From: Pseudomonas sp. PB101
GTDB lineage: Bacteria; Pseudomonadota; Gammaproteobacteria; Pseudomonadales; Pseudomonadaceae
Length of the DNA stretch: 64,000 nt
Direction of reading: 5' to 3'
Assembly: GCF_009764265.1 (NCBI RefSeq)
Contig: NZ_RWIR01000007.1
Coordinates: 62,001-126,000 of the forward strand
Part shown: piece by piece, positions 48,474-57,662 of the stretch
Layout of the letters: every line of letters begins with the position of its first letter
Numbering within the stretch: position 1 is the first letter of the stretch
Translations under genes and position numbers: made by a program
Notes under the pieces: generated by a model
The model's input: the letters and a program-made list of their open reading frames with translations, nothing else
Databases searched by the model: none
What the model was told of the DNA's origin: nothing

Positions 48474-49598
48474 ATGCCTTTGCTCGAAACGCCCTTCGCC
48501 AGCCTCGACCTGATCCGCCAGCCAGAACAGCAGAATGAACCGCTGCAGGCTTTCGATGCGGCCGATGAATACCTGCTCGATTACCTGGCCGAACAGCAGC
48601 CCACGGCTGACACGCGGGTATTGGTGCTCAACGACAGTTTCGGCGCACTGGCGGCCAGCCTGGCGGGCAAGGTGCGGGTGGTCAGCAGTGGTGATTCGTT
48701 CCTGGCATTCCAGGGCCTGGAAAAGAACCTGGTGCGCAACGGCCTGGCGTTTGATGCGGTGTCGAGCGTCCCCGCCAGCGAGGCCCCTGTCGGGCCGTTC
48801 GACCGGGTGCTGATCCGTGTACCGAAAACCCTGGCGCTGCTGGAGGAACAACTGATCCGCCTGCAAGGCCAACTGGCGCCCGGCGCCCAAGTGGTCGCCG
48901 CGGCCATGATCAAGCATCTGCCCCGGGCGGCGGGCGACTTGCTGGAGCGTTACGTCGGCCCTGTGCAAGCCTCGCTGGCAGTGAAGAAGGCGCGGCTGTT
49001 GATTGCCAAGGCCGAGGACAAAACGCCTGCAGCATCGCCTTACCCGAGCCGATACAAACTCGACGAACCGGCTATCGAACTGCTCAACCACGCCAATGTG
49101 TTCTGCCGCGAAGGCCTGGACATCGGTACCCGGGCGTTTTTGCCACACCTGCCGAAAAATCTCGGTGCGGCACGGGTCGCGGATCTCGGTTGCGGCAATG
49201 GTGTTCTGGCCATCGCCAACGCCCTGCAAAACCCCGAGGCCCACTACACGCTGGTGGACGAGTCGTTCATGGCCGTGCAATCGGCCTCCGAGAACTGGCG
49301 CGCAGCACTGGGTGAACGGGAAGTGACCGTGCGTGCCGGTGACGGCCTGGCCGGCCAGGAACCACAATCGCTCGACATCGTGCTGTGCAACCCACCGTTT
49401 CACCAGCAACAGGTGGTGGGCGACTTCCTGGCCTGGCGGATGTTCCAGCAGGCCCGCGAAGCGCTGGTCGTGGGCGGCGCGCTGTACATCGTCGGCAATC
49501 GTCACCTGGGTTACCACAGCAAGCTCGCGCGCCTGTTCCGTGGCGTCGAGCAAGTGGCAGCCAATCCGAAATTCGTGATCCTCAAGGCGCGCAAGTAA
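48474..49598 (+). CDS. rlmG: 23S rRNA (guanine-1835 N2) methyltransferase
   Basis: A 374-residue SAM-dependent enzyme made of two tandem Rossmann methyltransferase domains; the second is active. SAM motif: ARVADLGCGNGVLAIAN near 228-244; catalytic NPPF in VLCNPPFHQQ near 304. RlmG modifies G1835 of 23S rRNA. Single gene following ppoR. Confidence 0.95.
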   Translation: MPLLETPFASLDLIRQPEQQNEPLQAFDAADEYLLDYLAEQQPTADTRVLVLNDSFGALAASLAGKVRVVSSGDSFLAFQGLEKNLVRNGLAFDAVSSVPASEAPVGPFDRVLIRVPKTLALLEEQLIRLQGQLAPGAQVVAAAMIKHLPRAAGDLLERYVGPVQASLAVKKARLLIAKAEDKTPAASPYPSRYKLDEPAIELLNHANVFCREGLDIGTRAFLPHLPKNLGAARVADLGCGNGVLAIANALQNPEAHYTLVDESFMAVQSASENWRAALGEREVTVRAGDGLAGQEPQSLDIVLCNPPFHQQQVVGDFLAWRMFQQAREALVVGGALYIVGNRHLGYHSKLARLFRGVEQVAANPKFVILKARK

Positions 49599-49603
49599 CA
49601 GGC

Positions 49604-49628
49604 AAAAAAAACCCTCCGTGCGGAGGGT
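49604..49628 (-). terminator. Terminator of the cioA-cioB-DUF2474 operon
   Basis: On the minus strand ACCCTCCG-CA-CGGAGGGT is followed by eight T. It lies between the convergent rlmG and the DUF2474 gene; on the plus strand no T run follows, so it serves the minus strand. Confidence 0.85.
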
Positions 49629-49662
49629 CGTAAATCCGTGCCTTGGGGCTACGGGAAGGATG

Positions 49663-49830
49663 TCAGTGCGTGGTCAGGCCGGCCGCGTTCATGAACAGGC
49701 GCATCAGGCTGGCGACGATGAACAAGGCGCCCACGCTACCGACCCAGATCAGGGCCAACCAGCCGAGCCGCTGCCACAGCGGCTTTTTTTCGGCTTCTTC
49801 AATGTCGTGCAAGGTGTGTTTGCCAGGCAT
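49663..49830 (-). CDS. DUF2474 small membrane subunit of the cio oxidase
   Basis: A 55-residue protein read directly from the minus strand: MPGKHTLHDIEEAEKKPLWQ followed by a single membrane helix (LGWLALIWVGSVGALFIVASL) and a short tail. DUF2474 proteins (called CioZ in some species) are small accessory proteins coded after CioB, comparable to CydX. The gap to cioB is 27 bases with GGAGAATTG ahead of the ATG, so it is the third gene of the operon. Confidence 0.88.
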   Translation of the reverse strand: MPGKHTLHDIEEAEKKPLWQRLGWLALIWVGSVGALFIVASLMRLFMNAAGLTTH

Positions 49831-49857
49831 GAATCAATTCTCCGGGTTAGCAGCAGG

Positions 49858-50865
49858 CTAGTGATAGCCGTCCTCATGGGTGACCTTGCCGCGGAACACG
49901 TAGTAGCTCCAGAAGGTGTAGCCCAGGATGAACGGGATGATGAACAGCGTGCCCACCAGCATGAAGCCCTGGCTTTGCGGCGGCGCAGCGGCGTCCCAGA
50001 TCGAAATCGACGGCGGGATGATGTTCGGCCACAGGCTGATGCCCAAACCGCTGTATCCGAGGAAAATCAGCACCAGGGTCAGCAGGAACGGCGTGTAATG
50101 CGCGTTGCGTGCCACCGCGCGGATCAGGCCGTACATCGTCACCAAGACCAGGATCGGCACCGGCATGAACCAGAACAGGTTCGGCATGGTGAACCAGCGT
50201 GCGGCGATATCCGTGTGGGCCAACGGGGTCCAGATGCTGACGATGCCGATCACCGCCAACAGCACGAAGGCCAATGGCCGTGCCAGGTCGTGCATCTGTT
50301 CCTGCAACTTGCCTTCGGTCTTCATGATCAGCCAGGTGCAACCGAGCAACGCATAGGCCACCACCAGCGCCGCGCCACAGAACATCGTGAACGGTGTCAG
50401 CCAGTCCAGTGAACCACCGGCGAACTGCCGATTGACCACCGGCAGCCCATCGATGAACGCGCCAAGCGCAACGCCCTGGAAGAACGTCGCAGTGACCGAG
50501 CCACCGATGAAGGCCTTGTCCCACAGGTGGCGTTTGTCGTCCTTGGCCTTGAAGCGGAACTCGAACGCCACGCCGCGGAAGATCAACCCGATCAACATCA
50601 GGATCAGTGGCAGGTACAACGCCGAGAGCACCACCGAATAGGCCAGCGGAAACGCGCCGAACAATGCCGCGCCGCCCAGCACCAGCCAGGTCTCGTTGCC
50701 GTCCCAGACCGGGGCGACGGTGTTCATCATCACATCGCGATCGGTCTTGCCCGGAATGAACGGGAAGAGAATGCCGATGCCCAGGTCGAAACCGTCCATG
50801 ACCACGTACATCATGATGCCGAAGATGATGATCACGGCCCAGATCAGCGGAAGATCAATACCCAT
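49858..50865 (-). CDS. cioB: Cyanide-insensitive terminal oxidase, subunit II
   Basis: A 335-residue inner-membrane CydB-family protein with eight or nine helices. Markers: MYVVMDGFDLGIGILFPF, VAPVWDGNETWLVLGGAALF and TFWSYYVFRGKV. It pairs with CioA to oxidise ubiquinol and reduce oxygen without pumping protons. It follows cioA by only 3 bases. Confidence 0.95.
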   Translation of the reverse strand: MGIDLPLIWAVIIIFGIMMYVVMDGFDLGIGILFPFIPGKTDRDVMMNTVAPVWDGNETWLVLGGAALFGAFPLAYSVVLSALYLPLILMLIGLIFRGVAFEFRFKAKDDKRHLWDKAFIGGSVTATFFQGVALGAFIDGLPVVNRQFAGGSLDWLTPFTMFCGAALVVAYALLGCTWLIMKTEGKLQEQMHDLARPLAFVLLAVIGIVSIWTPLAHTDIAARWFTMPNLFWFMPVPILVLVTMYGLIRAVARNAHYTPFLLTLVLIFLGYSGLGISLWPNIIPPSISIWDAAAPPQSQGFMLVGTLFIIPFILGYTFWSYYVFRGKVTHEDGYH

Positions 50866-50868
50866 GAT

Positions 50869-52305
50869 TCAAATCTCCTTGGTCAGGCTGTTGCCGGCTT
50901 CGGCGTGATCGTCGTCGGCGGCGGACAGCGGACGGGCCGGTGTGCGTTTCTGGCCCGGGCCTCCGTCGTTGGTTTCCTTGCCTTCGTCGATCTTCGGCCC
51001 CTTGCGCACCAGGCGCATCATGTAGCCAAGACCGGCGCCAAACAGCGCGAAATAGACCACGACAAACAGGATCAGGGTGATGCTCATCTGCATGAAGCTA
51101 TGGTTGGACGACGCATCCGCCGTGCGCATCAGGCCGTAGACCACCCACGGCTGACGGCCGATTTCGGTGGTGAACCAGCCAGCGAGGATCGCGATCAGGC
51201 CCGATGGCCCCATCCACAACGCCAGGTACAGGAACGGCCGCGAGGTGTAGAGGGTGTCACGCTTGCGCAGCCACAGGCTCCACAGACCGGTGAAGATCAT
51301 CAGGAACCCCAGGCCGACCATGATCCGGAACGACCAGAACACAATGGTCGAATTCGGCCGGTCCTCAGGCGGGAACTCCTTGAGCGCCGGCACCTGCTTG
51401 TCCAGCGAGTGAGTCAGGATCAGGCTGCCCAGGTACGGGATCTCGACGGCGAATTTGGTTCTCTCCTCCTTCATGTCCGGCCAGCCGAACAGGATCAGCG
51501 GCGTGGCCTCGTCGCCCTTGTTTTCCCAGTGGCCTTCGATCGCGGCGATTTTCGCTGGCTGATGCTTGAGCGTGTTGAGGCCGTGGAAATCACCGATGAC
51601 GGCCTGGATCGGCGCGACGATCAAGGCCATCCACATGGCCATCGAAAGCATTTTGCGGATCGCCGGGTTGTCCTTGCCGCGCAGCAAATGCCAGGCCGCG
51701 GAGGAGCCGACGAAGAAGGCCGTGGCAACGAACGCCGCCGTGGCCATGTGCATCAGGCGATACGGGAACGACGGGTTGAAAATGATCGCCAGCCAGTCGG
51801 TGGGGATGACCTGGCCGTTGACGATTTCAAACCCCTGCGGGGTCTGCATCCAACTGTTGGAGGCCAGGATCCAGAAGGTCGAGATCAGCGTACCGATGGC
51901 CACCATCACGGTGGAGAAGAAGTGCAGGCCGCGCCCGACCTTGTTCCAGCCAAACAGCATGACGCCGAGAAACCCCGCCTCGAGGAAGAACGCCGTGAGC
52001 ACTTCATAGGTCAGCAACGGCCCGGTCACGGAGCCGGCGAAGTCCGAAAAGCGGCTCCAGTTGGTGCCGAACTGATAGGCCATGACCAGGCCGGAAACCA
52101 CCCCCATGCCGAAGTTGACGGCAAATATCTTCGACCAGAAATGGTAGAGGTCACGGTAGGTATCGTTATGGGTTTTCAGCCACAGGCCTTCGAGTACCGC
52201 CAGGTAACTCGCCAGGCCGATGGTGATGGCCGGAAACAGGATGTGGAACGAGATGGTGAACGCGAACTGAATTCGGGCGAGATCAAGTGCCTCTAAACCG
52301 AACAT
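50869..52305 (-). CDS. cioA: Cyanide-insensitive terminal oxidase, subunit I
   Basis: A 478-residue CydA-family quinol oxidase. Haem b and d ligand regions: FTISFHILFPAITIG near the start, YRLMHMATAAFVATAFFVG, and GRQPWVVYGLMRTADA. The Q loop is short, which separates CioA from long-loop E. coli CydA. I start at 52305 (MFGLEALDLARIQFAFT); the longer frame of 91 more codons crosses the promoter region. The cio oxidase resists cyanide and is used at high oxygen; ANR represses it in P. aeruginosa. Confidence 0.95.
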   Translation of the reverse strand: MFGLEALDLARIQFAFTISFHILFPAITIGLASYLAVLEGLWLKTHNDTYRDLYHFWSKIFAVNFGMGVVSGLVMAYQFGTNWSRFSDFAGSVTGPLLTYEVLTAFFLEAGFLGVMLFGWNKVGRGLHFFSTVMVAIGTLISTFWILASNSWMQTPQGFEIVNGQVIPTDWLAIIFNPSFPYRLMHMATAAFVATAFFVGSSAAWHLLRGKDNPAIRKMLSMAMWMALIVAPIQAVIGDFHGLNTLKHQPAKIAAIEGHWENKGDEATPLILFGWPDMKEERTKFAVEIPYLGSLILTHSLDKQVPALKEFPPEDRPNSTIVFWSFRIMVGLGFLMIFTGLWSLWLRKRDTLYTSRPFLYLALWMGPSGLIAILAGWFTTEIGRQPWVVYGLMRTADASSNHSFMQMSITLILFVVVYFALFGAGLGYMMRLVRKGPKIDEGKETNDGGPGQKRTPARPLSAADDDHAEAGNSLTKEI

Positions 52306-52697
52306 AAGTCTTCCTCTGTCAGGTAGTACGGCTGCTGGCTGGAAGCCTGCACCCACGGCCCCCACGGATATGGAGTGTGGCGATGCTCTGTTTGTTCTTT
52401 TTTTTGCACGCATCACAACGCAGGGAGTCTGGCCTTGCGGCCGCCGGATCAATTCCTTTTGTGGGTTTTGATCTGGATCAATCAACGATGAAAGAGTAGT
52501 CCCAATTTCGGGGATGAACCGCGTGGTCTTTTGCCGCGTGACAAGTTGCCTCACGACCTTTGTCATAGGCAGCAACACATTCCCGGTGGGAGCGCCAAGT
52601 AAATCGATGTCTGGCTAACTAAATTTTTTGTCATGGCAACTTCCTGTTACAGGTTGGTGATAATCTCGACGCTCCCCTTTCCCCAGATTCCCCGCAG
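52306..52697. other. Shared upstream region of divergent cioA and the MFS gene
   Basis: 392 bases with no gene. It contains an ANR/FNR-type box at 52468-52481, about 163 bases upstream of the cioA start and 217 from the MFS start. I could not fix either promoter with confidence. Confidence 0.55.
52468..52481. promoter_or_regulatory. ANR/FNR box
   Basis: TTGATCTGGATCAA is a perfect match to TTGAT-N4-ATCAA and fully palindromic at its arms. ANR represses cioAB under low oxygen in P. aeruginosa, so this site is the natural candidate here; it could also act on the divergent MFS gene. Confidence 0.8.
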
Positions 52698-53948
52698 ATG
52701 CCCAGCCAAGAGCCCTTGCTGTTACGTCACCACCGCCCTTTTCTCGCGTTCTGGCTGGCCCGGGTCTTTACCGCCAGCGGCTTCCAGATGCTCACCGTGG
52801 CCATCGGCTGGAACCTGTATCAGTTGACCGGCAACGTGCTCGACCTGGGTCTGGTCGGCCTGGTCGAGTTCGCTCCGCGCGTGCTGTTCATGCTGCACAC
52901 CGGGCACGTCGCCGACCGCTATGACCGGCGCAAGGTGGCGGCGATCTGCCAGTCCCTGCAGGCATTGATCGCCCTGTCGCTGGCCATCGGCAGCGCGACC
53001 GACCATGTCACCCGGGAAATGATTTTCATCCTGGCCTTCCTGCTCGGTGCCGCCCGTTCCTTTGAAATGCCGACCACCCAGGCCCTGCTGCCAAGCATCG
53101 TGCCCAGCGCGCTGTTTCCCCGTGCGGTGGCTGCCGCGCAATCGGCCCAGCAATCGGCAACCATCGTCGCCCCGGCCCTCGGCGGTTTGCTCTATGCCTT
53201 CGGCAGCGTCTGGGTGTATGGCCCGACGGTGCTGCTGTATGTCATCGCCTGTTCGCTGATGCTGAACCTGCCCGCCCGGCAAACCCCGCTGAACAAGGGC
53301 AAGGCCACATTGGATTCACTGCTGGCGGGCATTCGCTTCATCCGCAGTCGTCCGGACATTCTCGGGGCGATCTCCCTCGATCTGTTCGCGGTGCTGTTAG
53401 GCGGGGCGACGGCGTTGCTGCCGGTGTTCGCCAAGGACATTCTGCTGACCGGCCCGTGGGGACTGGGCCTGTTGCGCTCGGCACCGGCGGTGGGTGCGCT
53501 ATTGATGTCGCTGTTCCTGGCGCGGTTTGCCGTGGAGCGCAATGTCGGGCGGGTGATGTTTACCGCCGTGGGCATCTTCGGCGTGGCGACCATTGCCTTC
53601 GGCCTGTCGACCTCGTTCTGGTTTTCCCTGGCGGTGTTGGTGGTGTTGGGCGCGGCAGACATGATCAGCATGGTGATCCGTGCCTCGTTCGTTCAACTGG
53701 AAACCCCGGACGAAATGCGCGGCCGGGTCAGCGCCGTGAATGGCCTGTTCATCGGAGCCTCGAACCAGTTGGGCGAGTTCGAATCGGGCCTGACCGCCCA
53801 CTGGTTCGGCACCGTGCCAGCCGTGGTCATGGGCGGGATCGGCACGCTGGTGGTGACCGGGGTGTGGGTCAAACTGTTCCCGACACTGGCCAGCCGCGAT
53901 CGCATGCACGTGGCTAAGGATGAAGAGAAGGAAGAAGCGAAAGCCTGA
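52698..53948 (+). CDS. Major facilitator superfamily exporter
   Basis: A 416-residue permease with 12 predicted helices. The N-terminal repeat has FLAFWLARVFTASGFQML and the motif A-like GHVADRYDRRKVAAICQ between helices 2 and 3. The second half has LLRSAPAVGALLMSLFLARF. Overall it resembles the EntS/MFS_3 group of exporters. No partner gene reveals a substrate. A frame from 52633 is open on another reading frame and is not coding. Confidence 0.85.
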   Translation: MPSQEPLLLRHHRPFLAFWLARVFTASGFQMLTVAIGWNLYQLTGNVLDLGLVGLVEFAPRVLFMLHTGHVADRYDRRKVAAICQSLQALIALSLAIGSATDHVTREMIFILAFLLGAARSFEMPTTQALLPSIVPSALFPRAVAAAQSAQQSATIVAPALGGLLYAFGSVWVYGPTVLLYVIACSLMLNLPARQTPLNKGKATLDSLLAGIRFIRSRPDILGAISLDLFAVLLGGATALLPVFAKDILLTGPWGLGLLRSAPAVGALLMSLFLARFAVERNVGRVMFTAVGIFGVATIAFGLSTSFWFSLAVLVVLGAADMISMVIRASFVQLETPDEMRGRVSAVNGLFIGASNQLGEFESGLTAHWFGTVPAVVMGGIGTLVVTGVWVKLFPTLASRDRMHVAKDEEKEEAKA

Positions 53949-53954
53949 CGTTAT

Positions 53955-54506
53955 CTAGACCAGCAACTCCCCCGCCACCGCCGTTCGTGCGGCCTTGCCG
54001 CAGAGTTGCTCCACCAGCGCCAGGGCAAACGCCAATGCGCCAGCCGAGCCCTGGGCGGTGATGCAATTACCGTCGACCACCACCGGTTGATCGACAAAGG
54101 TGCAGCCCGACAGTTGATGGCTGGCAGACGGCAGGCAGGTCATGCGCCGCTGACGCAAAACGCCAAAGGCCTGCAGCGCCACCGCGGGTGCTTCGGCGAT
54201 GCCGGCGAACAGACGACCGGCGGCTGCCTGATCCTTGATCAACTGCTGCAGGGGCTGGTGTGCCGCCAGGTGCTGCGAACCCACCGCACCACCCGGCAAG
54301 GCGATCAGGTCGAAGGGCTGCGCCAGCAAGTCCACCAGCATGGCATCGGACGTCAGCCGAGTGCCGCGGGCGCAGGTGAGCATGCGCCGCCCTTCGATGC
54401 TGGCCACCACCACTTCCACTTTGGCGCGTCGCAGTACGTCGATCAGGGTCACGGTTTGCAGGTCGTCGGTGCCCTCGGCGAGGGCAATCAAGGCTCTAAA
54501 AGTCAT
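53955..54506 (-). CDS. DJ-1/PfpI family protein lacking catalytic residues
   Basis: A 183-residue flavodoxin-like protein aligning over its length with DJ-1 and YajL: ALAEGTDDLQTVTLIDVLRR, then LIALPGGAVGSQHLA. The nucleophile elbow of DJ-1 (AAICAGP) reads AGIAEAP, so the key Cys106 is alanine; Glu18 of DJ-1 corresponds to glutamine (DDLQTV); His126 is leucine (TCLP). It therefore probably lacks glyoxalase/deglycase activity. It is convergent with the MFS gene, 6 bases apart. Confidence 0.85.
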   Translation of the reverse strand: MTFRALIALAEGTDDLQTVTLIDVLRRAKVEVVVASIEGRRMLTCARGTRLTSDAMLVDLLAQPFDLIALPGGAVGSQHLAAHQPLQQLIKDQAAAGRLFAGIAEAPAVALQAFGVLRQRRMTCLPSASHQLSGCTFVDQPVVVDGNCITAQGSAGALAFALALVEQLCGKAARTAVAGELLV

Positions 54507-54574
54507 CAGGCACTGTCCACGGAATGATCTTTTAAGCGTAGTCAGCTTTCCTGCCCCTTGTTCAGGACCTGTGG

Positions 54575-55021
54575 CTACTTGATATAAAGCTGCGTCGAGA
54601 GGGAGTTGCCGGGTGCGTTGATCGAGGTATTGCTGAAGGTCAACGTGCCTTGCTGCTTGCCCGCCAGGTCAAGGGCATACAAATAGCCGACGGTTTTCTC
54701 CCCCGGGGTGCAACTGGTCAGGTTGCCGTTCTTGAACGCGCAGACCGGTGTGCGGGTGCCATTCACTTCGACACCGTCGAGGACGACATGGGCCTCACGC
54801 CCGTAACCCACTTCCAGCACGTACACCGTGATGTTCGGGCCGTTGTGATCGCAGCGTGTCTGGGTTTGCCCTTCTTCGATGTTCTCGACACCACAGGACG
54901 GCGACGCGACTTTCAGCACCTTCAATTGCGTCAGTGGCGGCGCCGAGGCCGCCACGGCCGTGTGAGCCCCGAGAAACAACGCCATCGATACTCCGAAGGC
55001 GGCAACCAGACGCTTTATCAT
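54575..55021 (-). CDS. Exported protein of unknown function
   Basis: A 148-residue protein. The start at 55021 gives a clean signal peptide MIKRLVAAFGVSMALFLGAH ending TAVAA; the frame continues 75 codons upstream without support. The mature part has four cysteines (PSCGVE, TRCDHN, PVCAFK, TSCTPG) that could form two disulfides, and a beta-rich pattern. No family recognised. It is divergent from the purine permease gene. Confidence 0.75.
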   Translation of the reverse strand: MIKRLVAAFGVSMALFLGAHTAVAASAPPLTQLKVLKVASPSCGVENIEEGQTQTRCDHNGPNITVYVLEVGYGREAHVVLDGVEVNGTRTPVCAFKNGNLTSCTPGEKTVGYLYALDLAGKQQGTLTFSNTSINAPGNSLSTQLYIK

Positions 55022-55244
55022 GCAGGACCCATCCACCCAGAAAAACCAGCGCGCAGTATGGCGCACTTGGCTTTGTCGCAAAACATCGACGACGATCACC
55101 GCCATAAGCCCCCATATTCCCAAGCTACTGGTATGATGCGCGGCTTTTTCCGGCCCACAGTAATTTCCAGGCGTGTTCTGCGGTCTGTGCTTTGCTGTTG
55201 AGGTCGATACATTCACGGCGCCCGGCGCGCCACGGGGAGCAGAC

Positions 55245-56540
55245 ATGCTGGAAAGGCTGTTTCAACTCAAGGCACATAACACCAACGTGCGGACCGAGAT
55301 TCTGGCGGGCGTCACGACCTTTTTGGCCATGGCCTACATTCTGTTCGTCAACCCGAGCATCCTCGGCGAGACCGGCATGGACAAGGGCGCAGTGTTTGTC
55401 GCCACCTGCCTGGCCGCCGCCATCGGCTCGACAGTCATGGGCCTGATCGCCAACTACCCGATCGCCCTCGCACCGGGCATGGGTCTGAACGCCTTCTTTA
55501 CCTATACCGTCGTCCTGCACATGGGCCATACCTGGCAAGTGGCGCTGGGGGCGGTGTTCATCTCGGCCGTTTGCTTCTTCCTGCTGTCGATCTTCCGCAT
55601 CCGTGAATGGATCATCAACAGCATCCCGCTGCCGCTGCGATCGGCGATTGCCGCCGGTATCGGCCTGTTCCTGGCGCTGATCGCCCTGCACAACGCCGGT
55701 ATCGTGGTCAGCAACCCGGCGACCATGGTCGGCCTCGGTGACCTGAAACAACCGGCCCCAATCCTCGCCACACTCGGTTTTGCCCTGATCGTCGCCCTCG
55801 AAGCCCTTGCCGTGCGCGGCGCGGTGCTGATCGGCATCCTGGTGGTGACCATCATTTCCATCGTGATGGGCTTCACCCCGTTCGGCGGCGTGATGTCGAT
55901 GCCGCCATCGCTGGCCCCGACTTTCCTGCAACTGGACATCAAGGGCGCGCTGGACATCGGTCTGGTCAGCGTGATCTTTGCCTTCCTGTTCGTCGATCTG
56001 TTCGACAACTCCGGCACTCTGATCGGCGTCGCCAAGCGCGCCGGCCTGATGGGCAAGGACGGCCATATGCCGAAAATGGGCCGCGCGCTGATCGCCGACA
56101 GCACCGCGGCCATGGCCGGTTCCCTGCTGGGCACCTCGACCACCACCAGCTACATCGAATCCGCAGCCGGCGTGAGTGCCGGCGGCCGCACCGGCCTGAC
56201 CGCCGTCGTGGTGGCGATCCTGTTCCTGCTGGCGCTGTTCTTCTCGCCACTGGCCGCCAGCGTTCCGGCCTTCGCCACCGCGCCGGCCCTGCTGTTCGTC
56301 GCCGTGCTGATGACATCCGGCCTGGCCGAAATAGACTGGGACGACATCACCGTTGCCGCGCCGGTGGTCATCACCGCGCTGGCAATGCCGTTCACTTATT
56401 CCATCGCCAATGGCATCGCCTTCGGTTTCATTTCCTGGACCGCCATCAAGCTGATGTCCGGTCGTGGCCGTGAGCTGAACCCGGCGCTGGTGATCCTGTC
56501 GATTCTGTTCGTGATCAAGCTGGGTTGGTTCAACGCATGA
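55245..56540 (+). CDS. Purine permease, AzgA-type (NCS2/NAT2)
   Basis: A 431-residue inner-membrane carrier. Markers of the AzgA group: [30 protein letters not shown] and [20 protein letters not shown]. The E. coli relatives take up adenine, guanine or hypoxanthine with protons. I chose the ATG at 55245 ([14 protein letters not shown]), following GGGGAGC; 24 open codons upstream are not conserved. Its stop overlaps the trmA start (ATGA). Confidence 0.92.
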   Translation: MLERLFQLKAHNTNVRTEILAGVTTFLAMAYILFVNPSILGETGMDKGAVFVATCLAAAIGSTVMGLIANYPIALAPGMGLNAFFTYTVVLHMGHTWQVALGAVFISAVCFFLLSIFRIREWIINSIPLPLRSAIAAGIGLFLALIALHNAGIVVSNPATMVGLGDLKQPAPILATLGFALIVALEALAVRGAVLIGILVVTIISIVMGFTPFGGVMSMPPSLAPTFLQLDIKGALDIGLVSVIFAFLFVDLFDNSGTLIGVAKRAGLMGKDGHMPKMGRALIADSTAAMAGSLLGTSTTTSYIESAAGVSAGGRTGLTAVVVAILFLLALFFSPLAASVPAFATAPALLFVAVLMTSGLAEIDWDDITVAAPVVITALAMPFTYSIANGIAFGFISWTAIKLMSGRGRELNPALVILSILFVIKLGWFNA

Positions 56541-57616
56541 CTTTTGATTCCCAGGCCTACGCCGTTCAGCTCGAAGAAAAGGTCACGCGCTTGCGTGACC
56601 TGCTGGCCCCGTTCGATGCACCCGAGCCAGCCGTTTTCGATTCGCCGCTGAAAAACTTCCGCCTGCGCGCCGAGTTCCGCCTGTGGCGCGAGGCCGGCGA
56701 GCGTCATTACGCGATGTTTTCCCAGGAAGACAAGCGCACGCCGATCCTGATCGAAGAGTTCCCGATCGCCAGCCTGCGCATCAACCAGTTGATGCCGCAG
56801 CTCAAGGCCGCGTGGCAAGCCAGCGCCCCCCTGAGCCACAAGCTGTTCCAGGTGGAGTTCCTGACCACCCTGGCCGGCGACGCGATGATCACCCTGTGCT
56901 ATCACCGCCCGCTGGACGAACACTGGCATGCGGCGGCGTCGAAACTGGCGGCCGACCTGAACGTCAGCATCATCGGCCGTTCCAAGGGCAAGCGCGAAGT
57001 CATCGGTCACGATTACGTGGTCGAGAAGCTGGAAGTCGGCGGTCGCACCTTCAGCTATCGCCAGCCCGAAGGCGCGTTCACCCAGCCCAACGGCACGGTG
57101 AACCAGAAGATGCTCAACTGGGCGTACGATGCGCTCGGCGATCGCTCTGACGATCTGCTGGAGCTGTATTGCGGCAACGGCAACTTCACCCTGCCGCTCG
57201 CCACCCGCGTGCGCAAAGTGCTGGCCACCGAAATCAGCAAGACCTCGGTGAACGCTGCCCTGAGCAATCTCAGCGAAAACGCTGTGGATAACGTCACCCT
57301 GGTGCGTTTGTCCGCCGAAGAGCTGACCGAAGCCCTGAACGAGGTGCGTCCGTTCCGCCGCCTGCACGGCATCGACCTCAAGAGCTACGAGTTCGGCAGC
57401 GTGTTCGTCGACCCGCCTCGTGCCGGCATGGACCCGGACACCTGCGAGCTGACCCGGCGCTTCGACAACATCCTGTACATCTCCTGCAACCCGGAGACCC
57501 TGGCGGCCAACATCGCCCAACTGCACGACACCCACCGCATCACCCGGTGCGCGATGTTCGACCAGTTCCCGTGGACCCATCACATGGAATCCGGGGTGAT
57601 GCTGACCCGGCGTTGA
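56537..57616 (+). CDS. trmA: tRNA (uracil-5) methyltransferase
   Basis: Makes m5U54 in the T loop of tRNA. The 359 residues include [15 protein letters not shown] for SAM binding (about 208-222), FVDPPRAG (about 295) and the catalytic cysteine in ISCNPETL (about 320). There is no iron-sulfur cluster motif, which separates it from RlmC/RlmD. The start ATG overlaps the stop of the permease gene, so it is translationally coupled. Confidence 0.95.
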   Translation: MTFDSQAYAVQLEEKVTRLRDLLAPFDAPEPAVFDSPLKNFRLRAEFRLWREAGERHYAMFSQEDKRTPILIEEFPIASLRINQLMPQLKAAWQASAPLSHKLFQVEFLTTLAGDAMITLCYHRPLDEHWHAAASKLAADLNVSIIGRSKGKREVIGHDYVVEKLEVGGRTFSYRQPEGAFTQPNGTVNQKMLNWAYDALGDRSDDLLELYCGNGNFTLPLATRVRKVLATEISKTSVNAALSNLSENAVDNVTLVRLSAEELTEALNEVRPFRRLHGIDLKSYEFGSVFVDPPRAGMDPDTCELTRRFDNILYISCNPETLAANIAQLHDTHRITRCAMFDQFPWTHHMESGVMLTRR

Positions 57617-57633
57617 CAGCTCCTGCCAGGCAC

Positions 57634-57662
57634 AAAAAAGCCGTCTTCACGACGGCTTTTTT
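57634..57662. terminator. Terminator of trmA, overlapping the convergent gene
   Basis: AAAAAAGCCGTC-TTCA-CGACGGCTTTTTT, with A and T runs on both sides. Its right half lies inside the last codons of the DUF2442 gene (PTKKPS end), so the same bases serve both. Confidence 0.9.
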
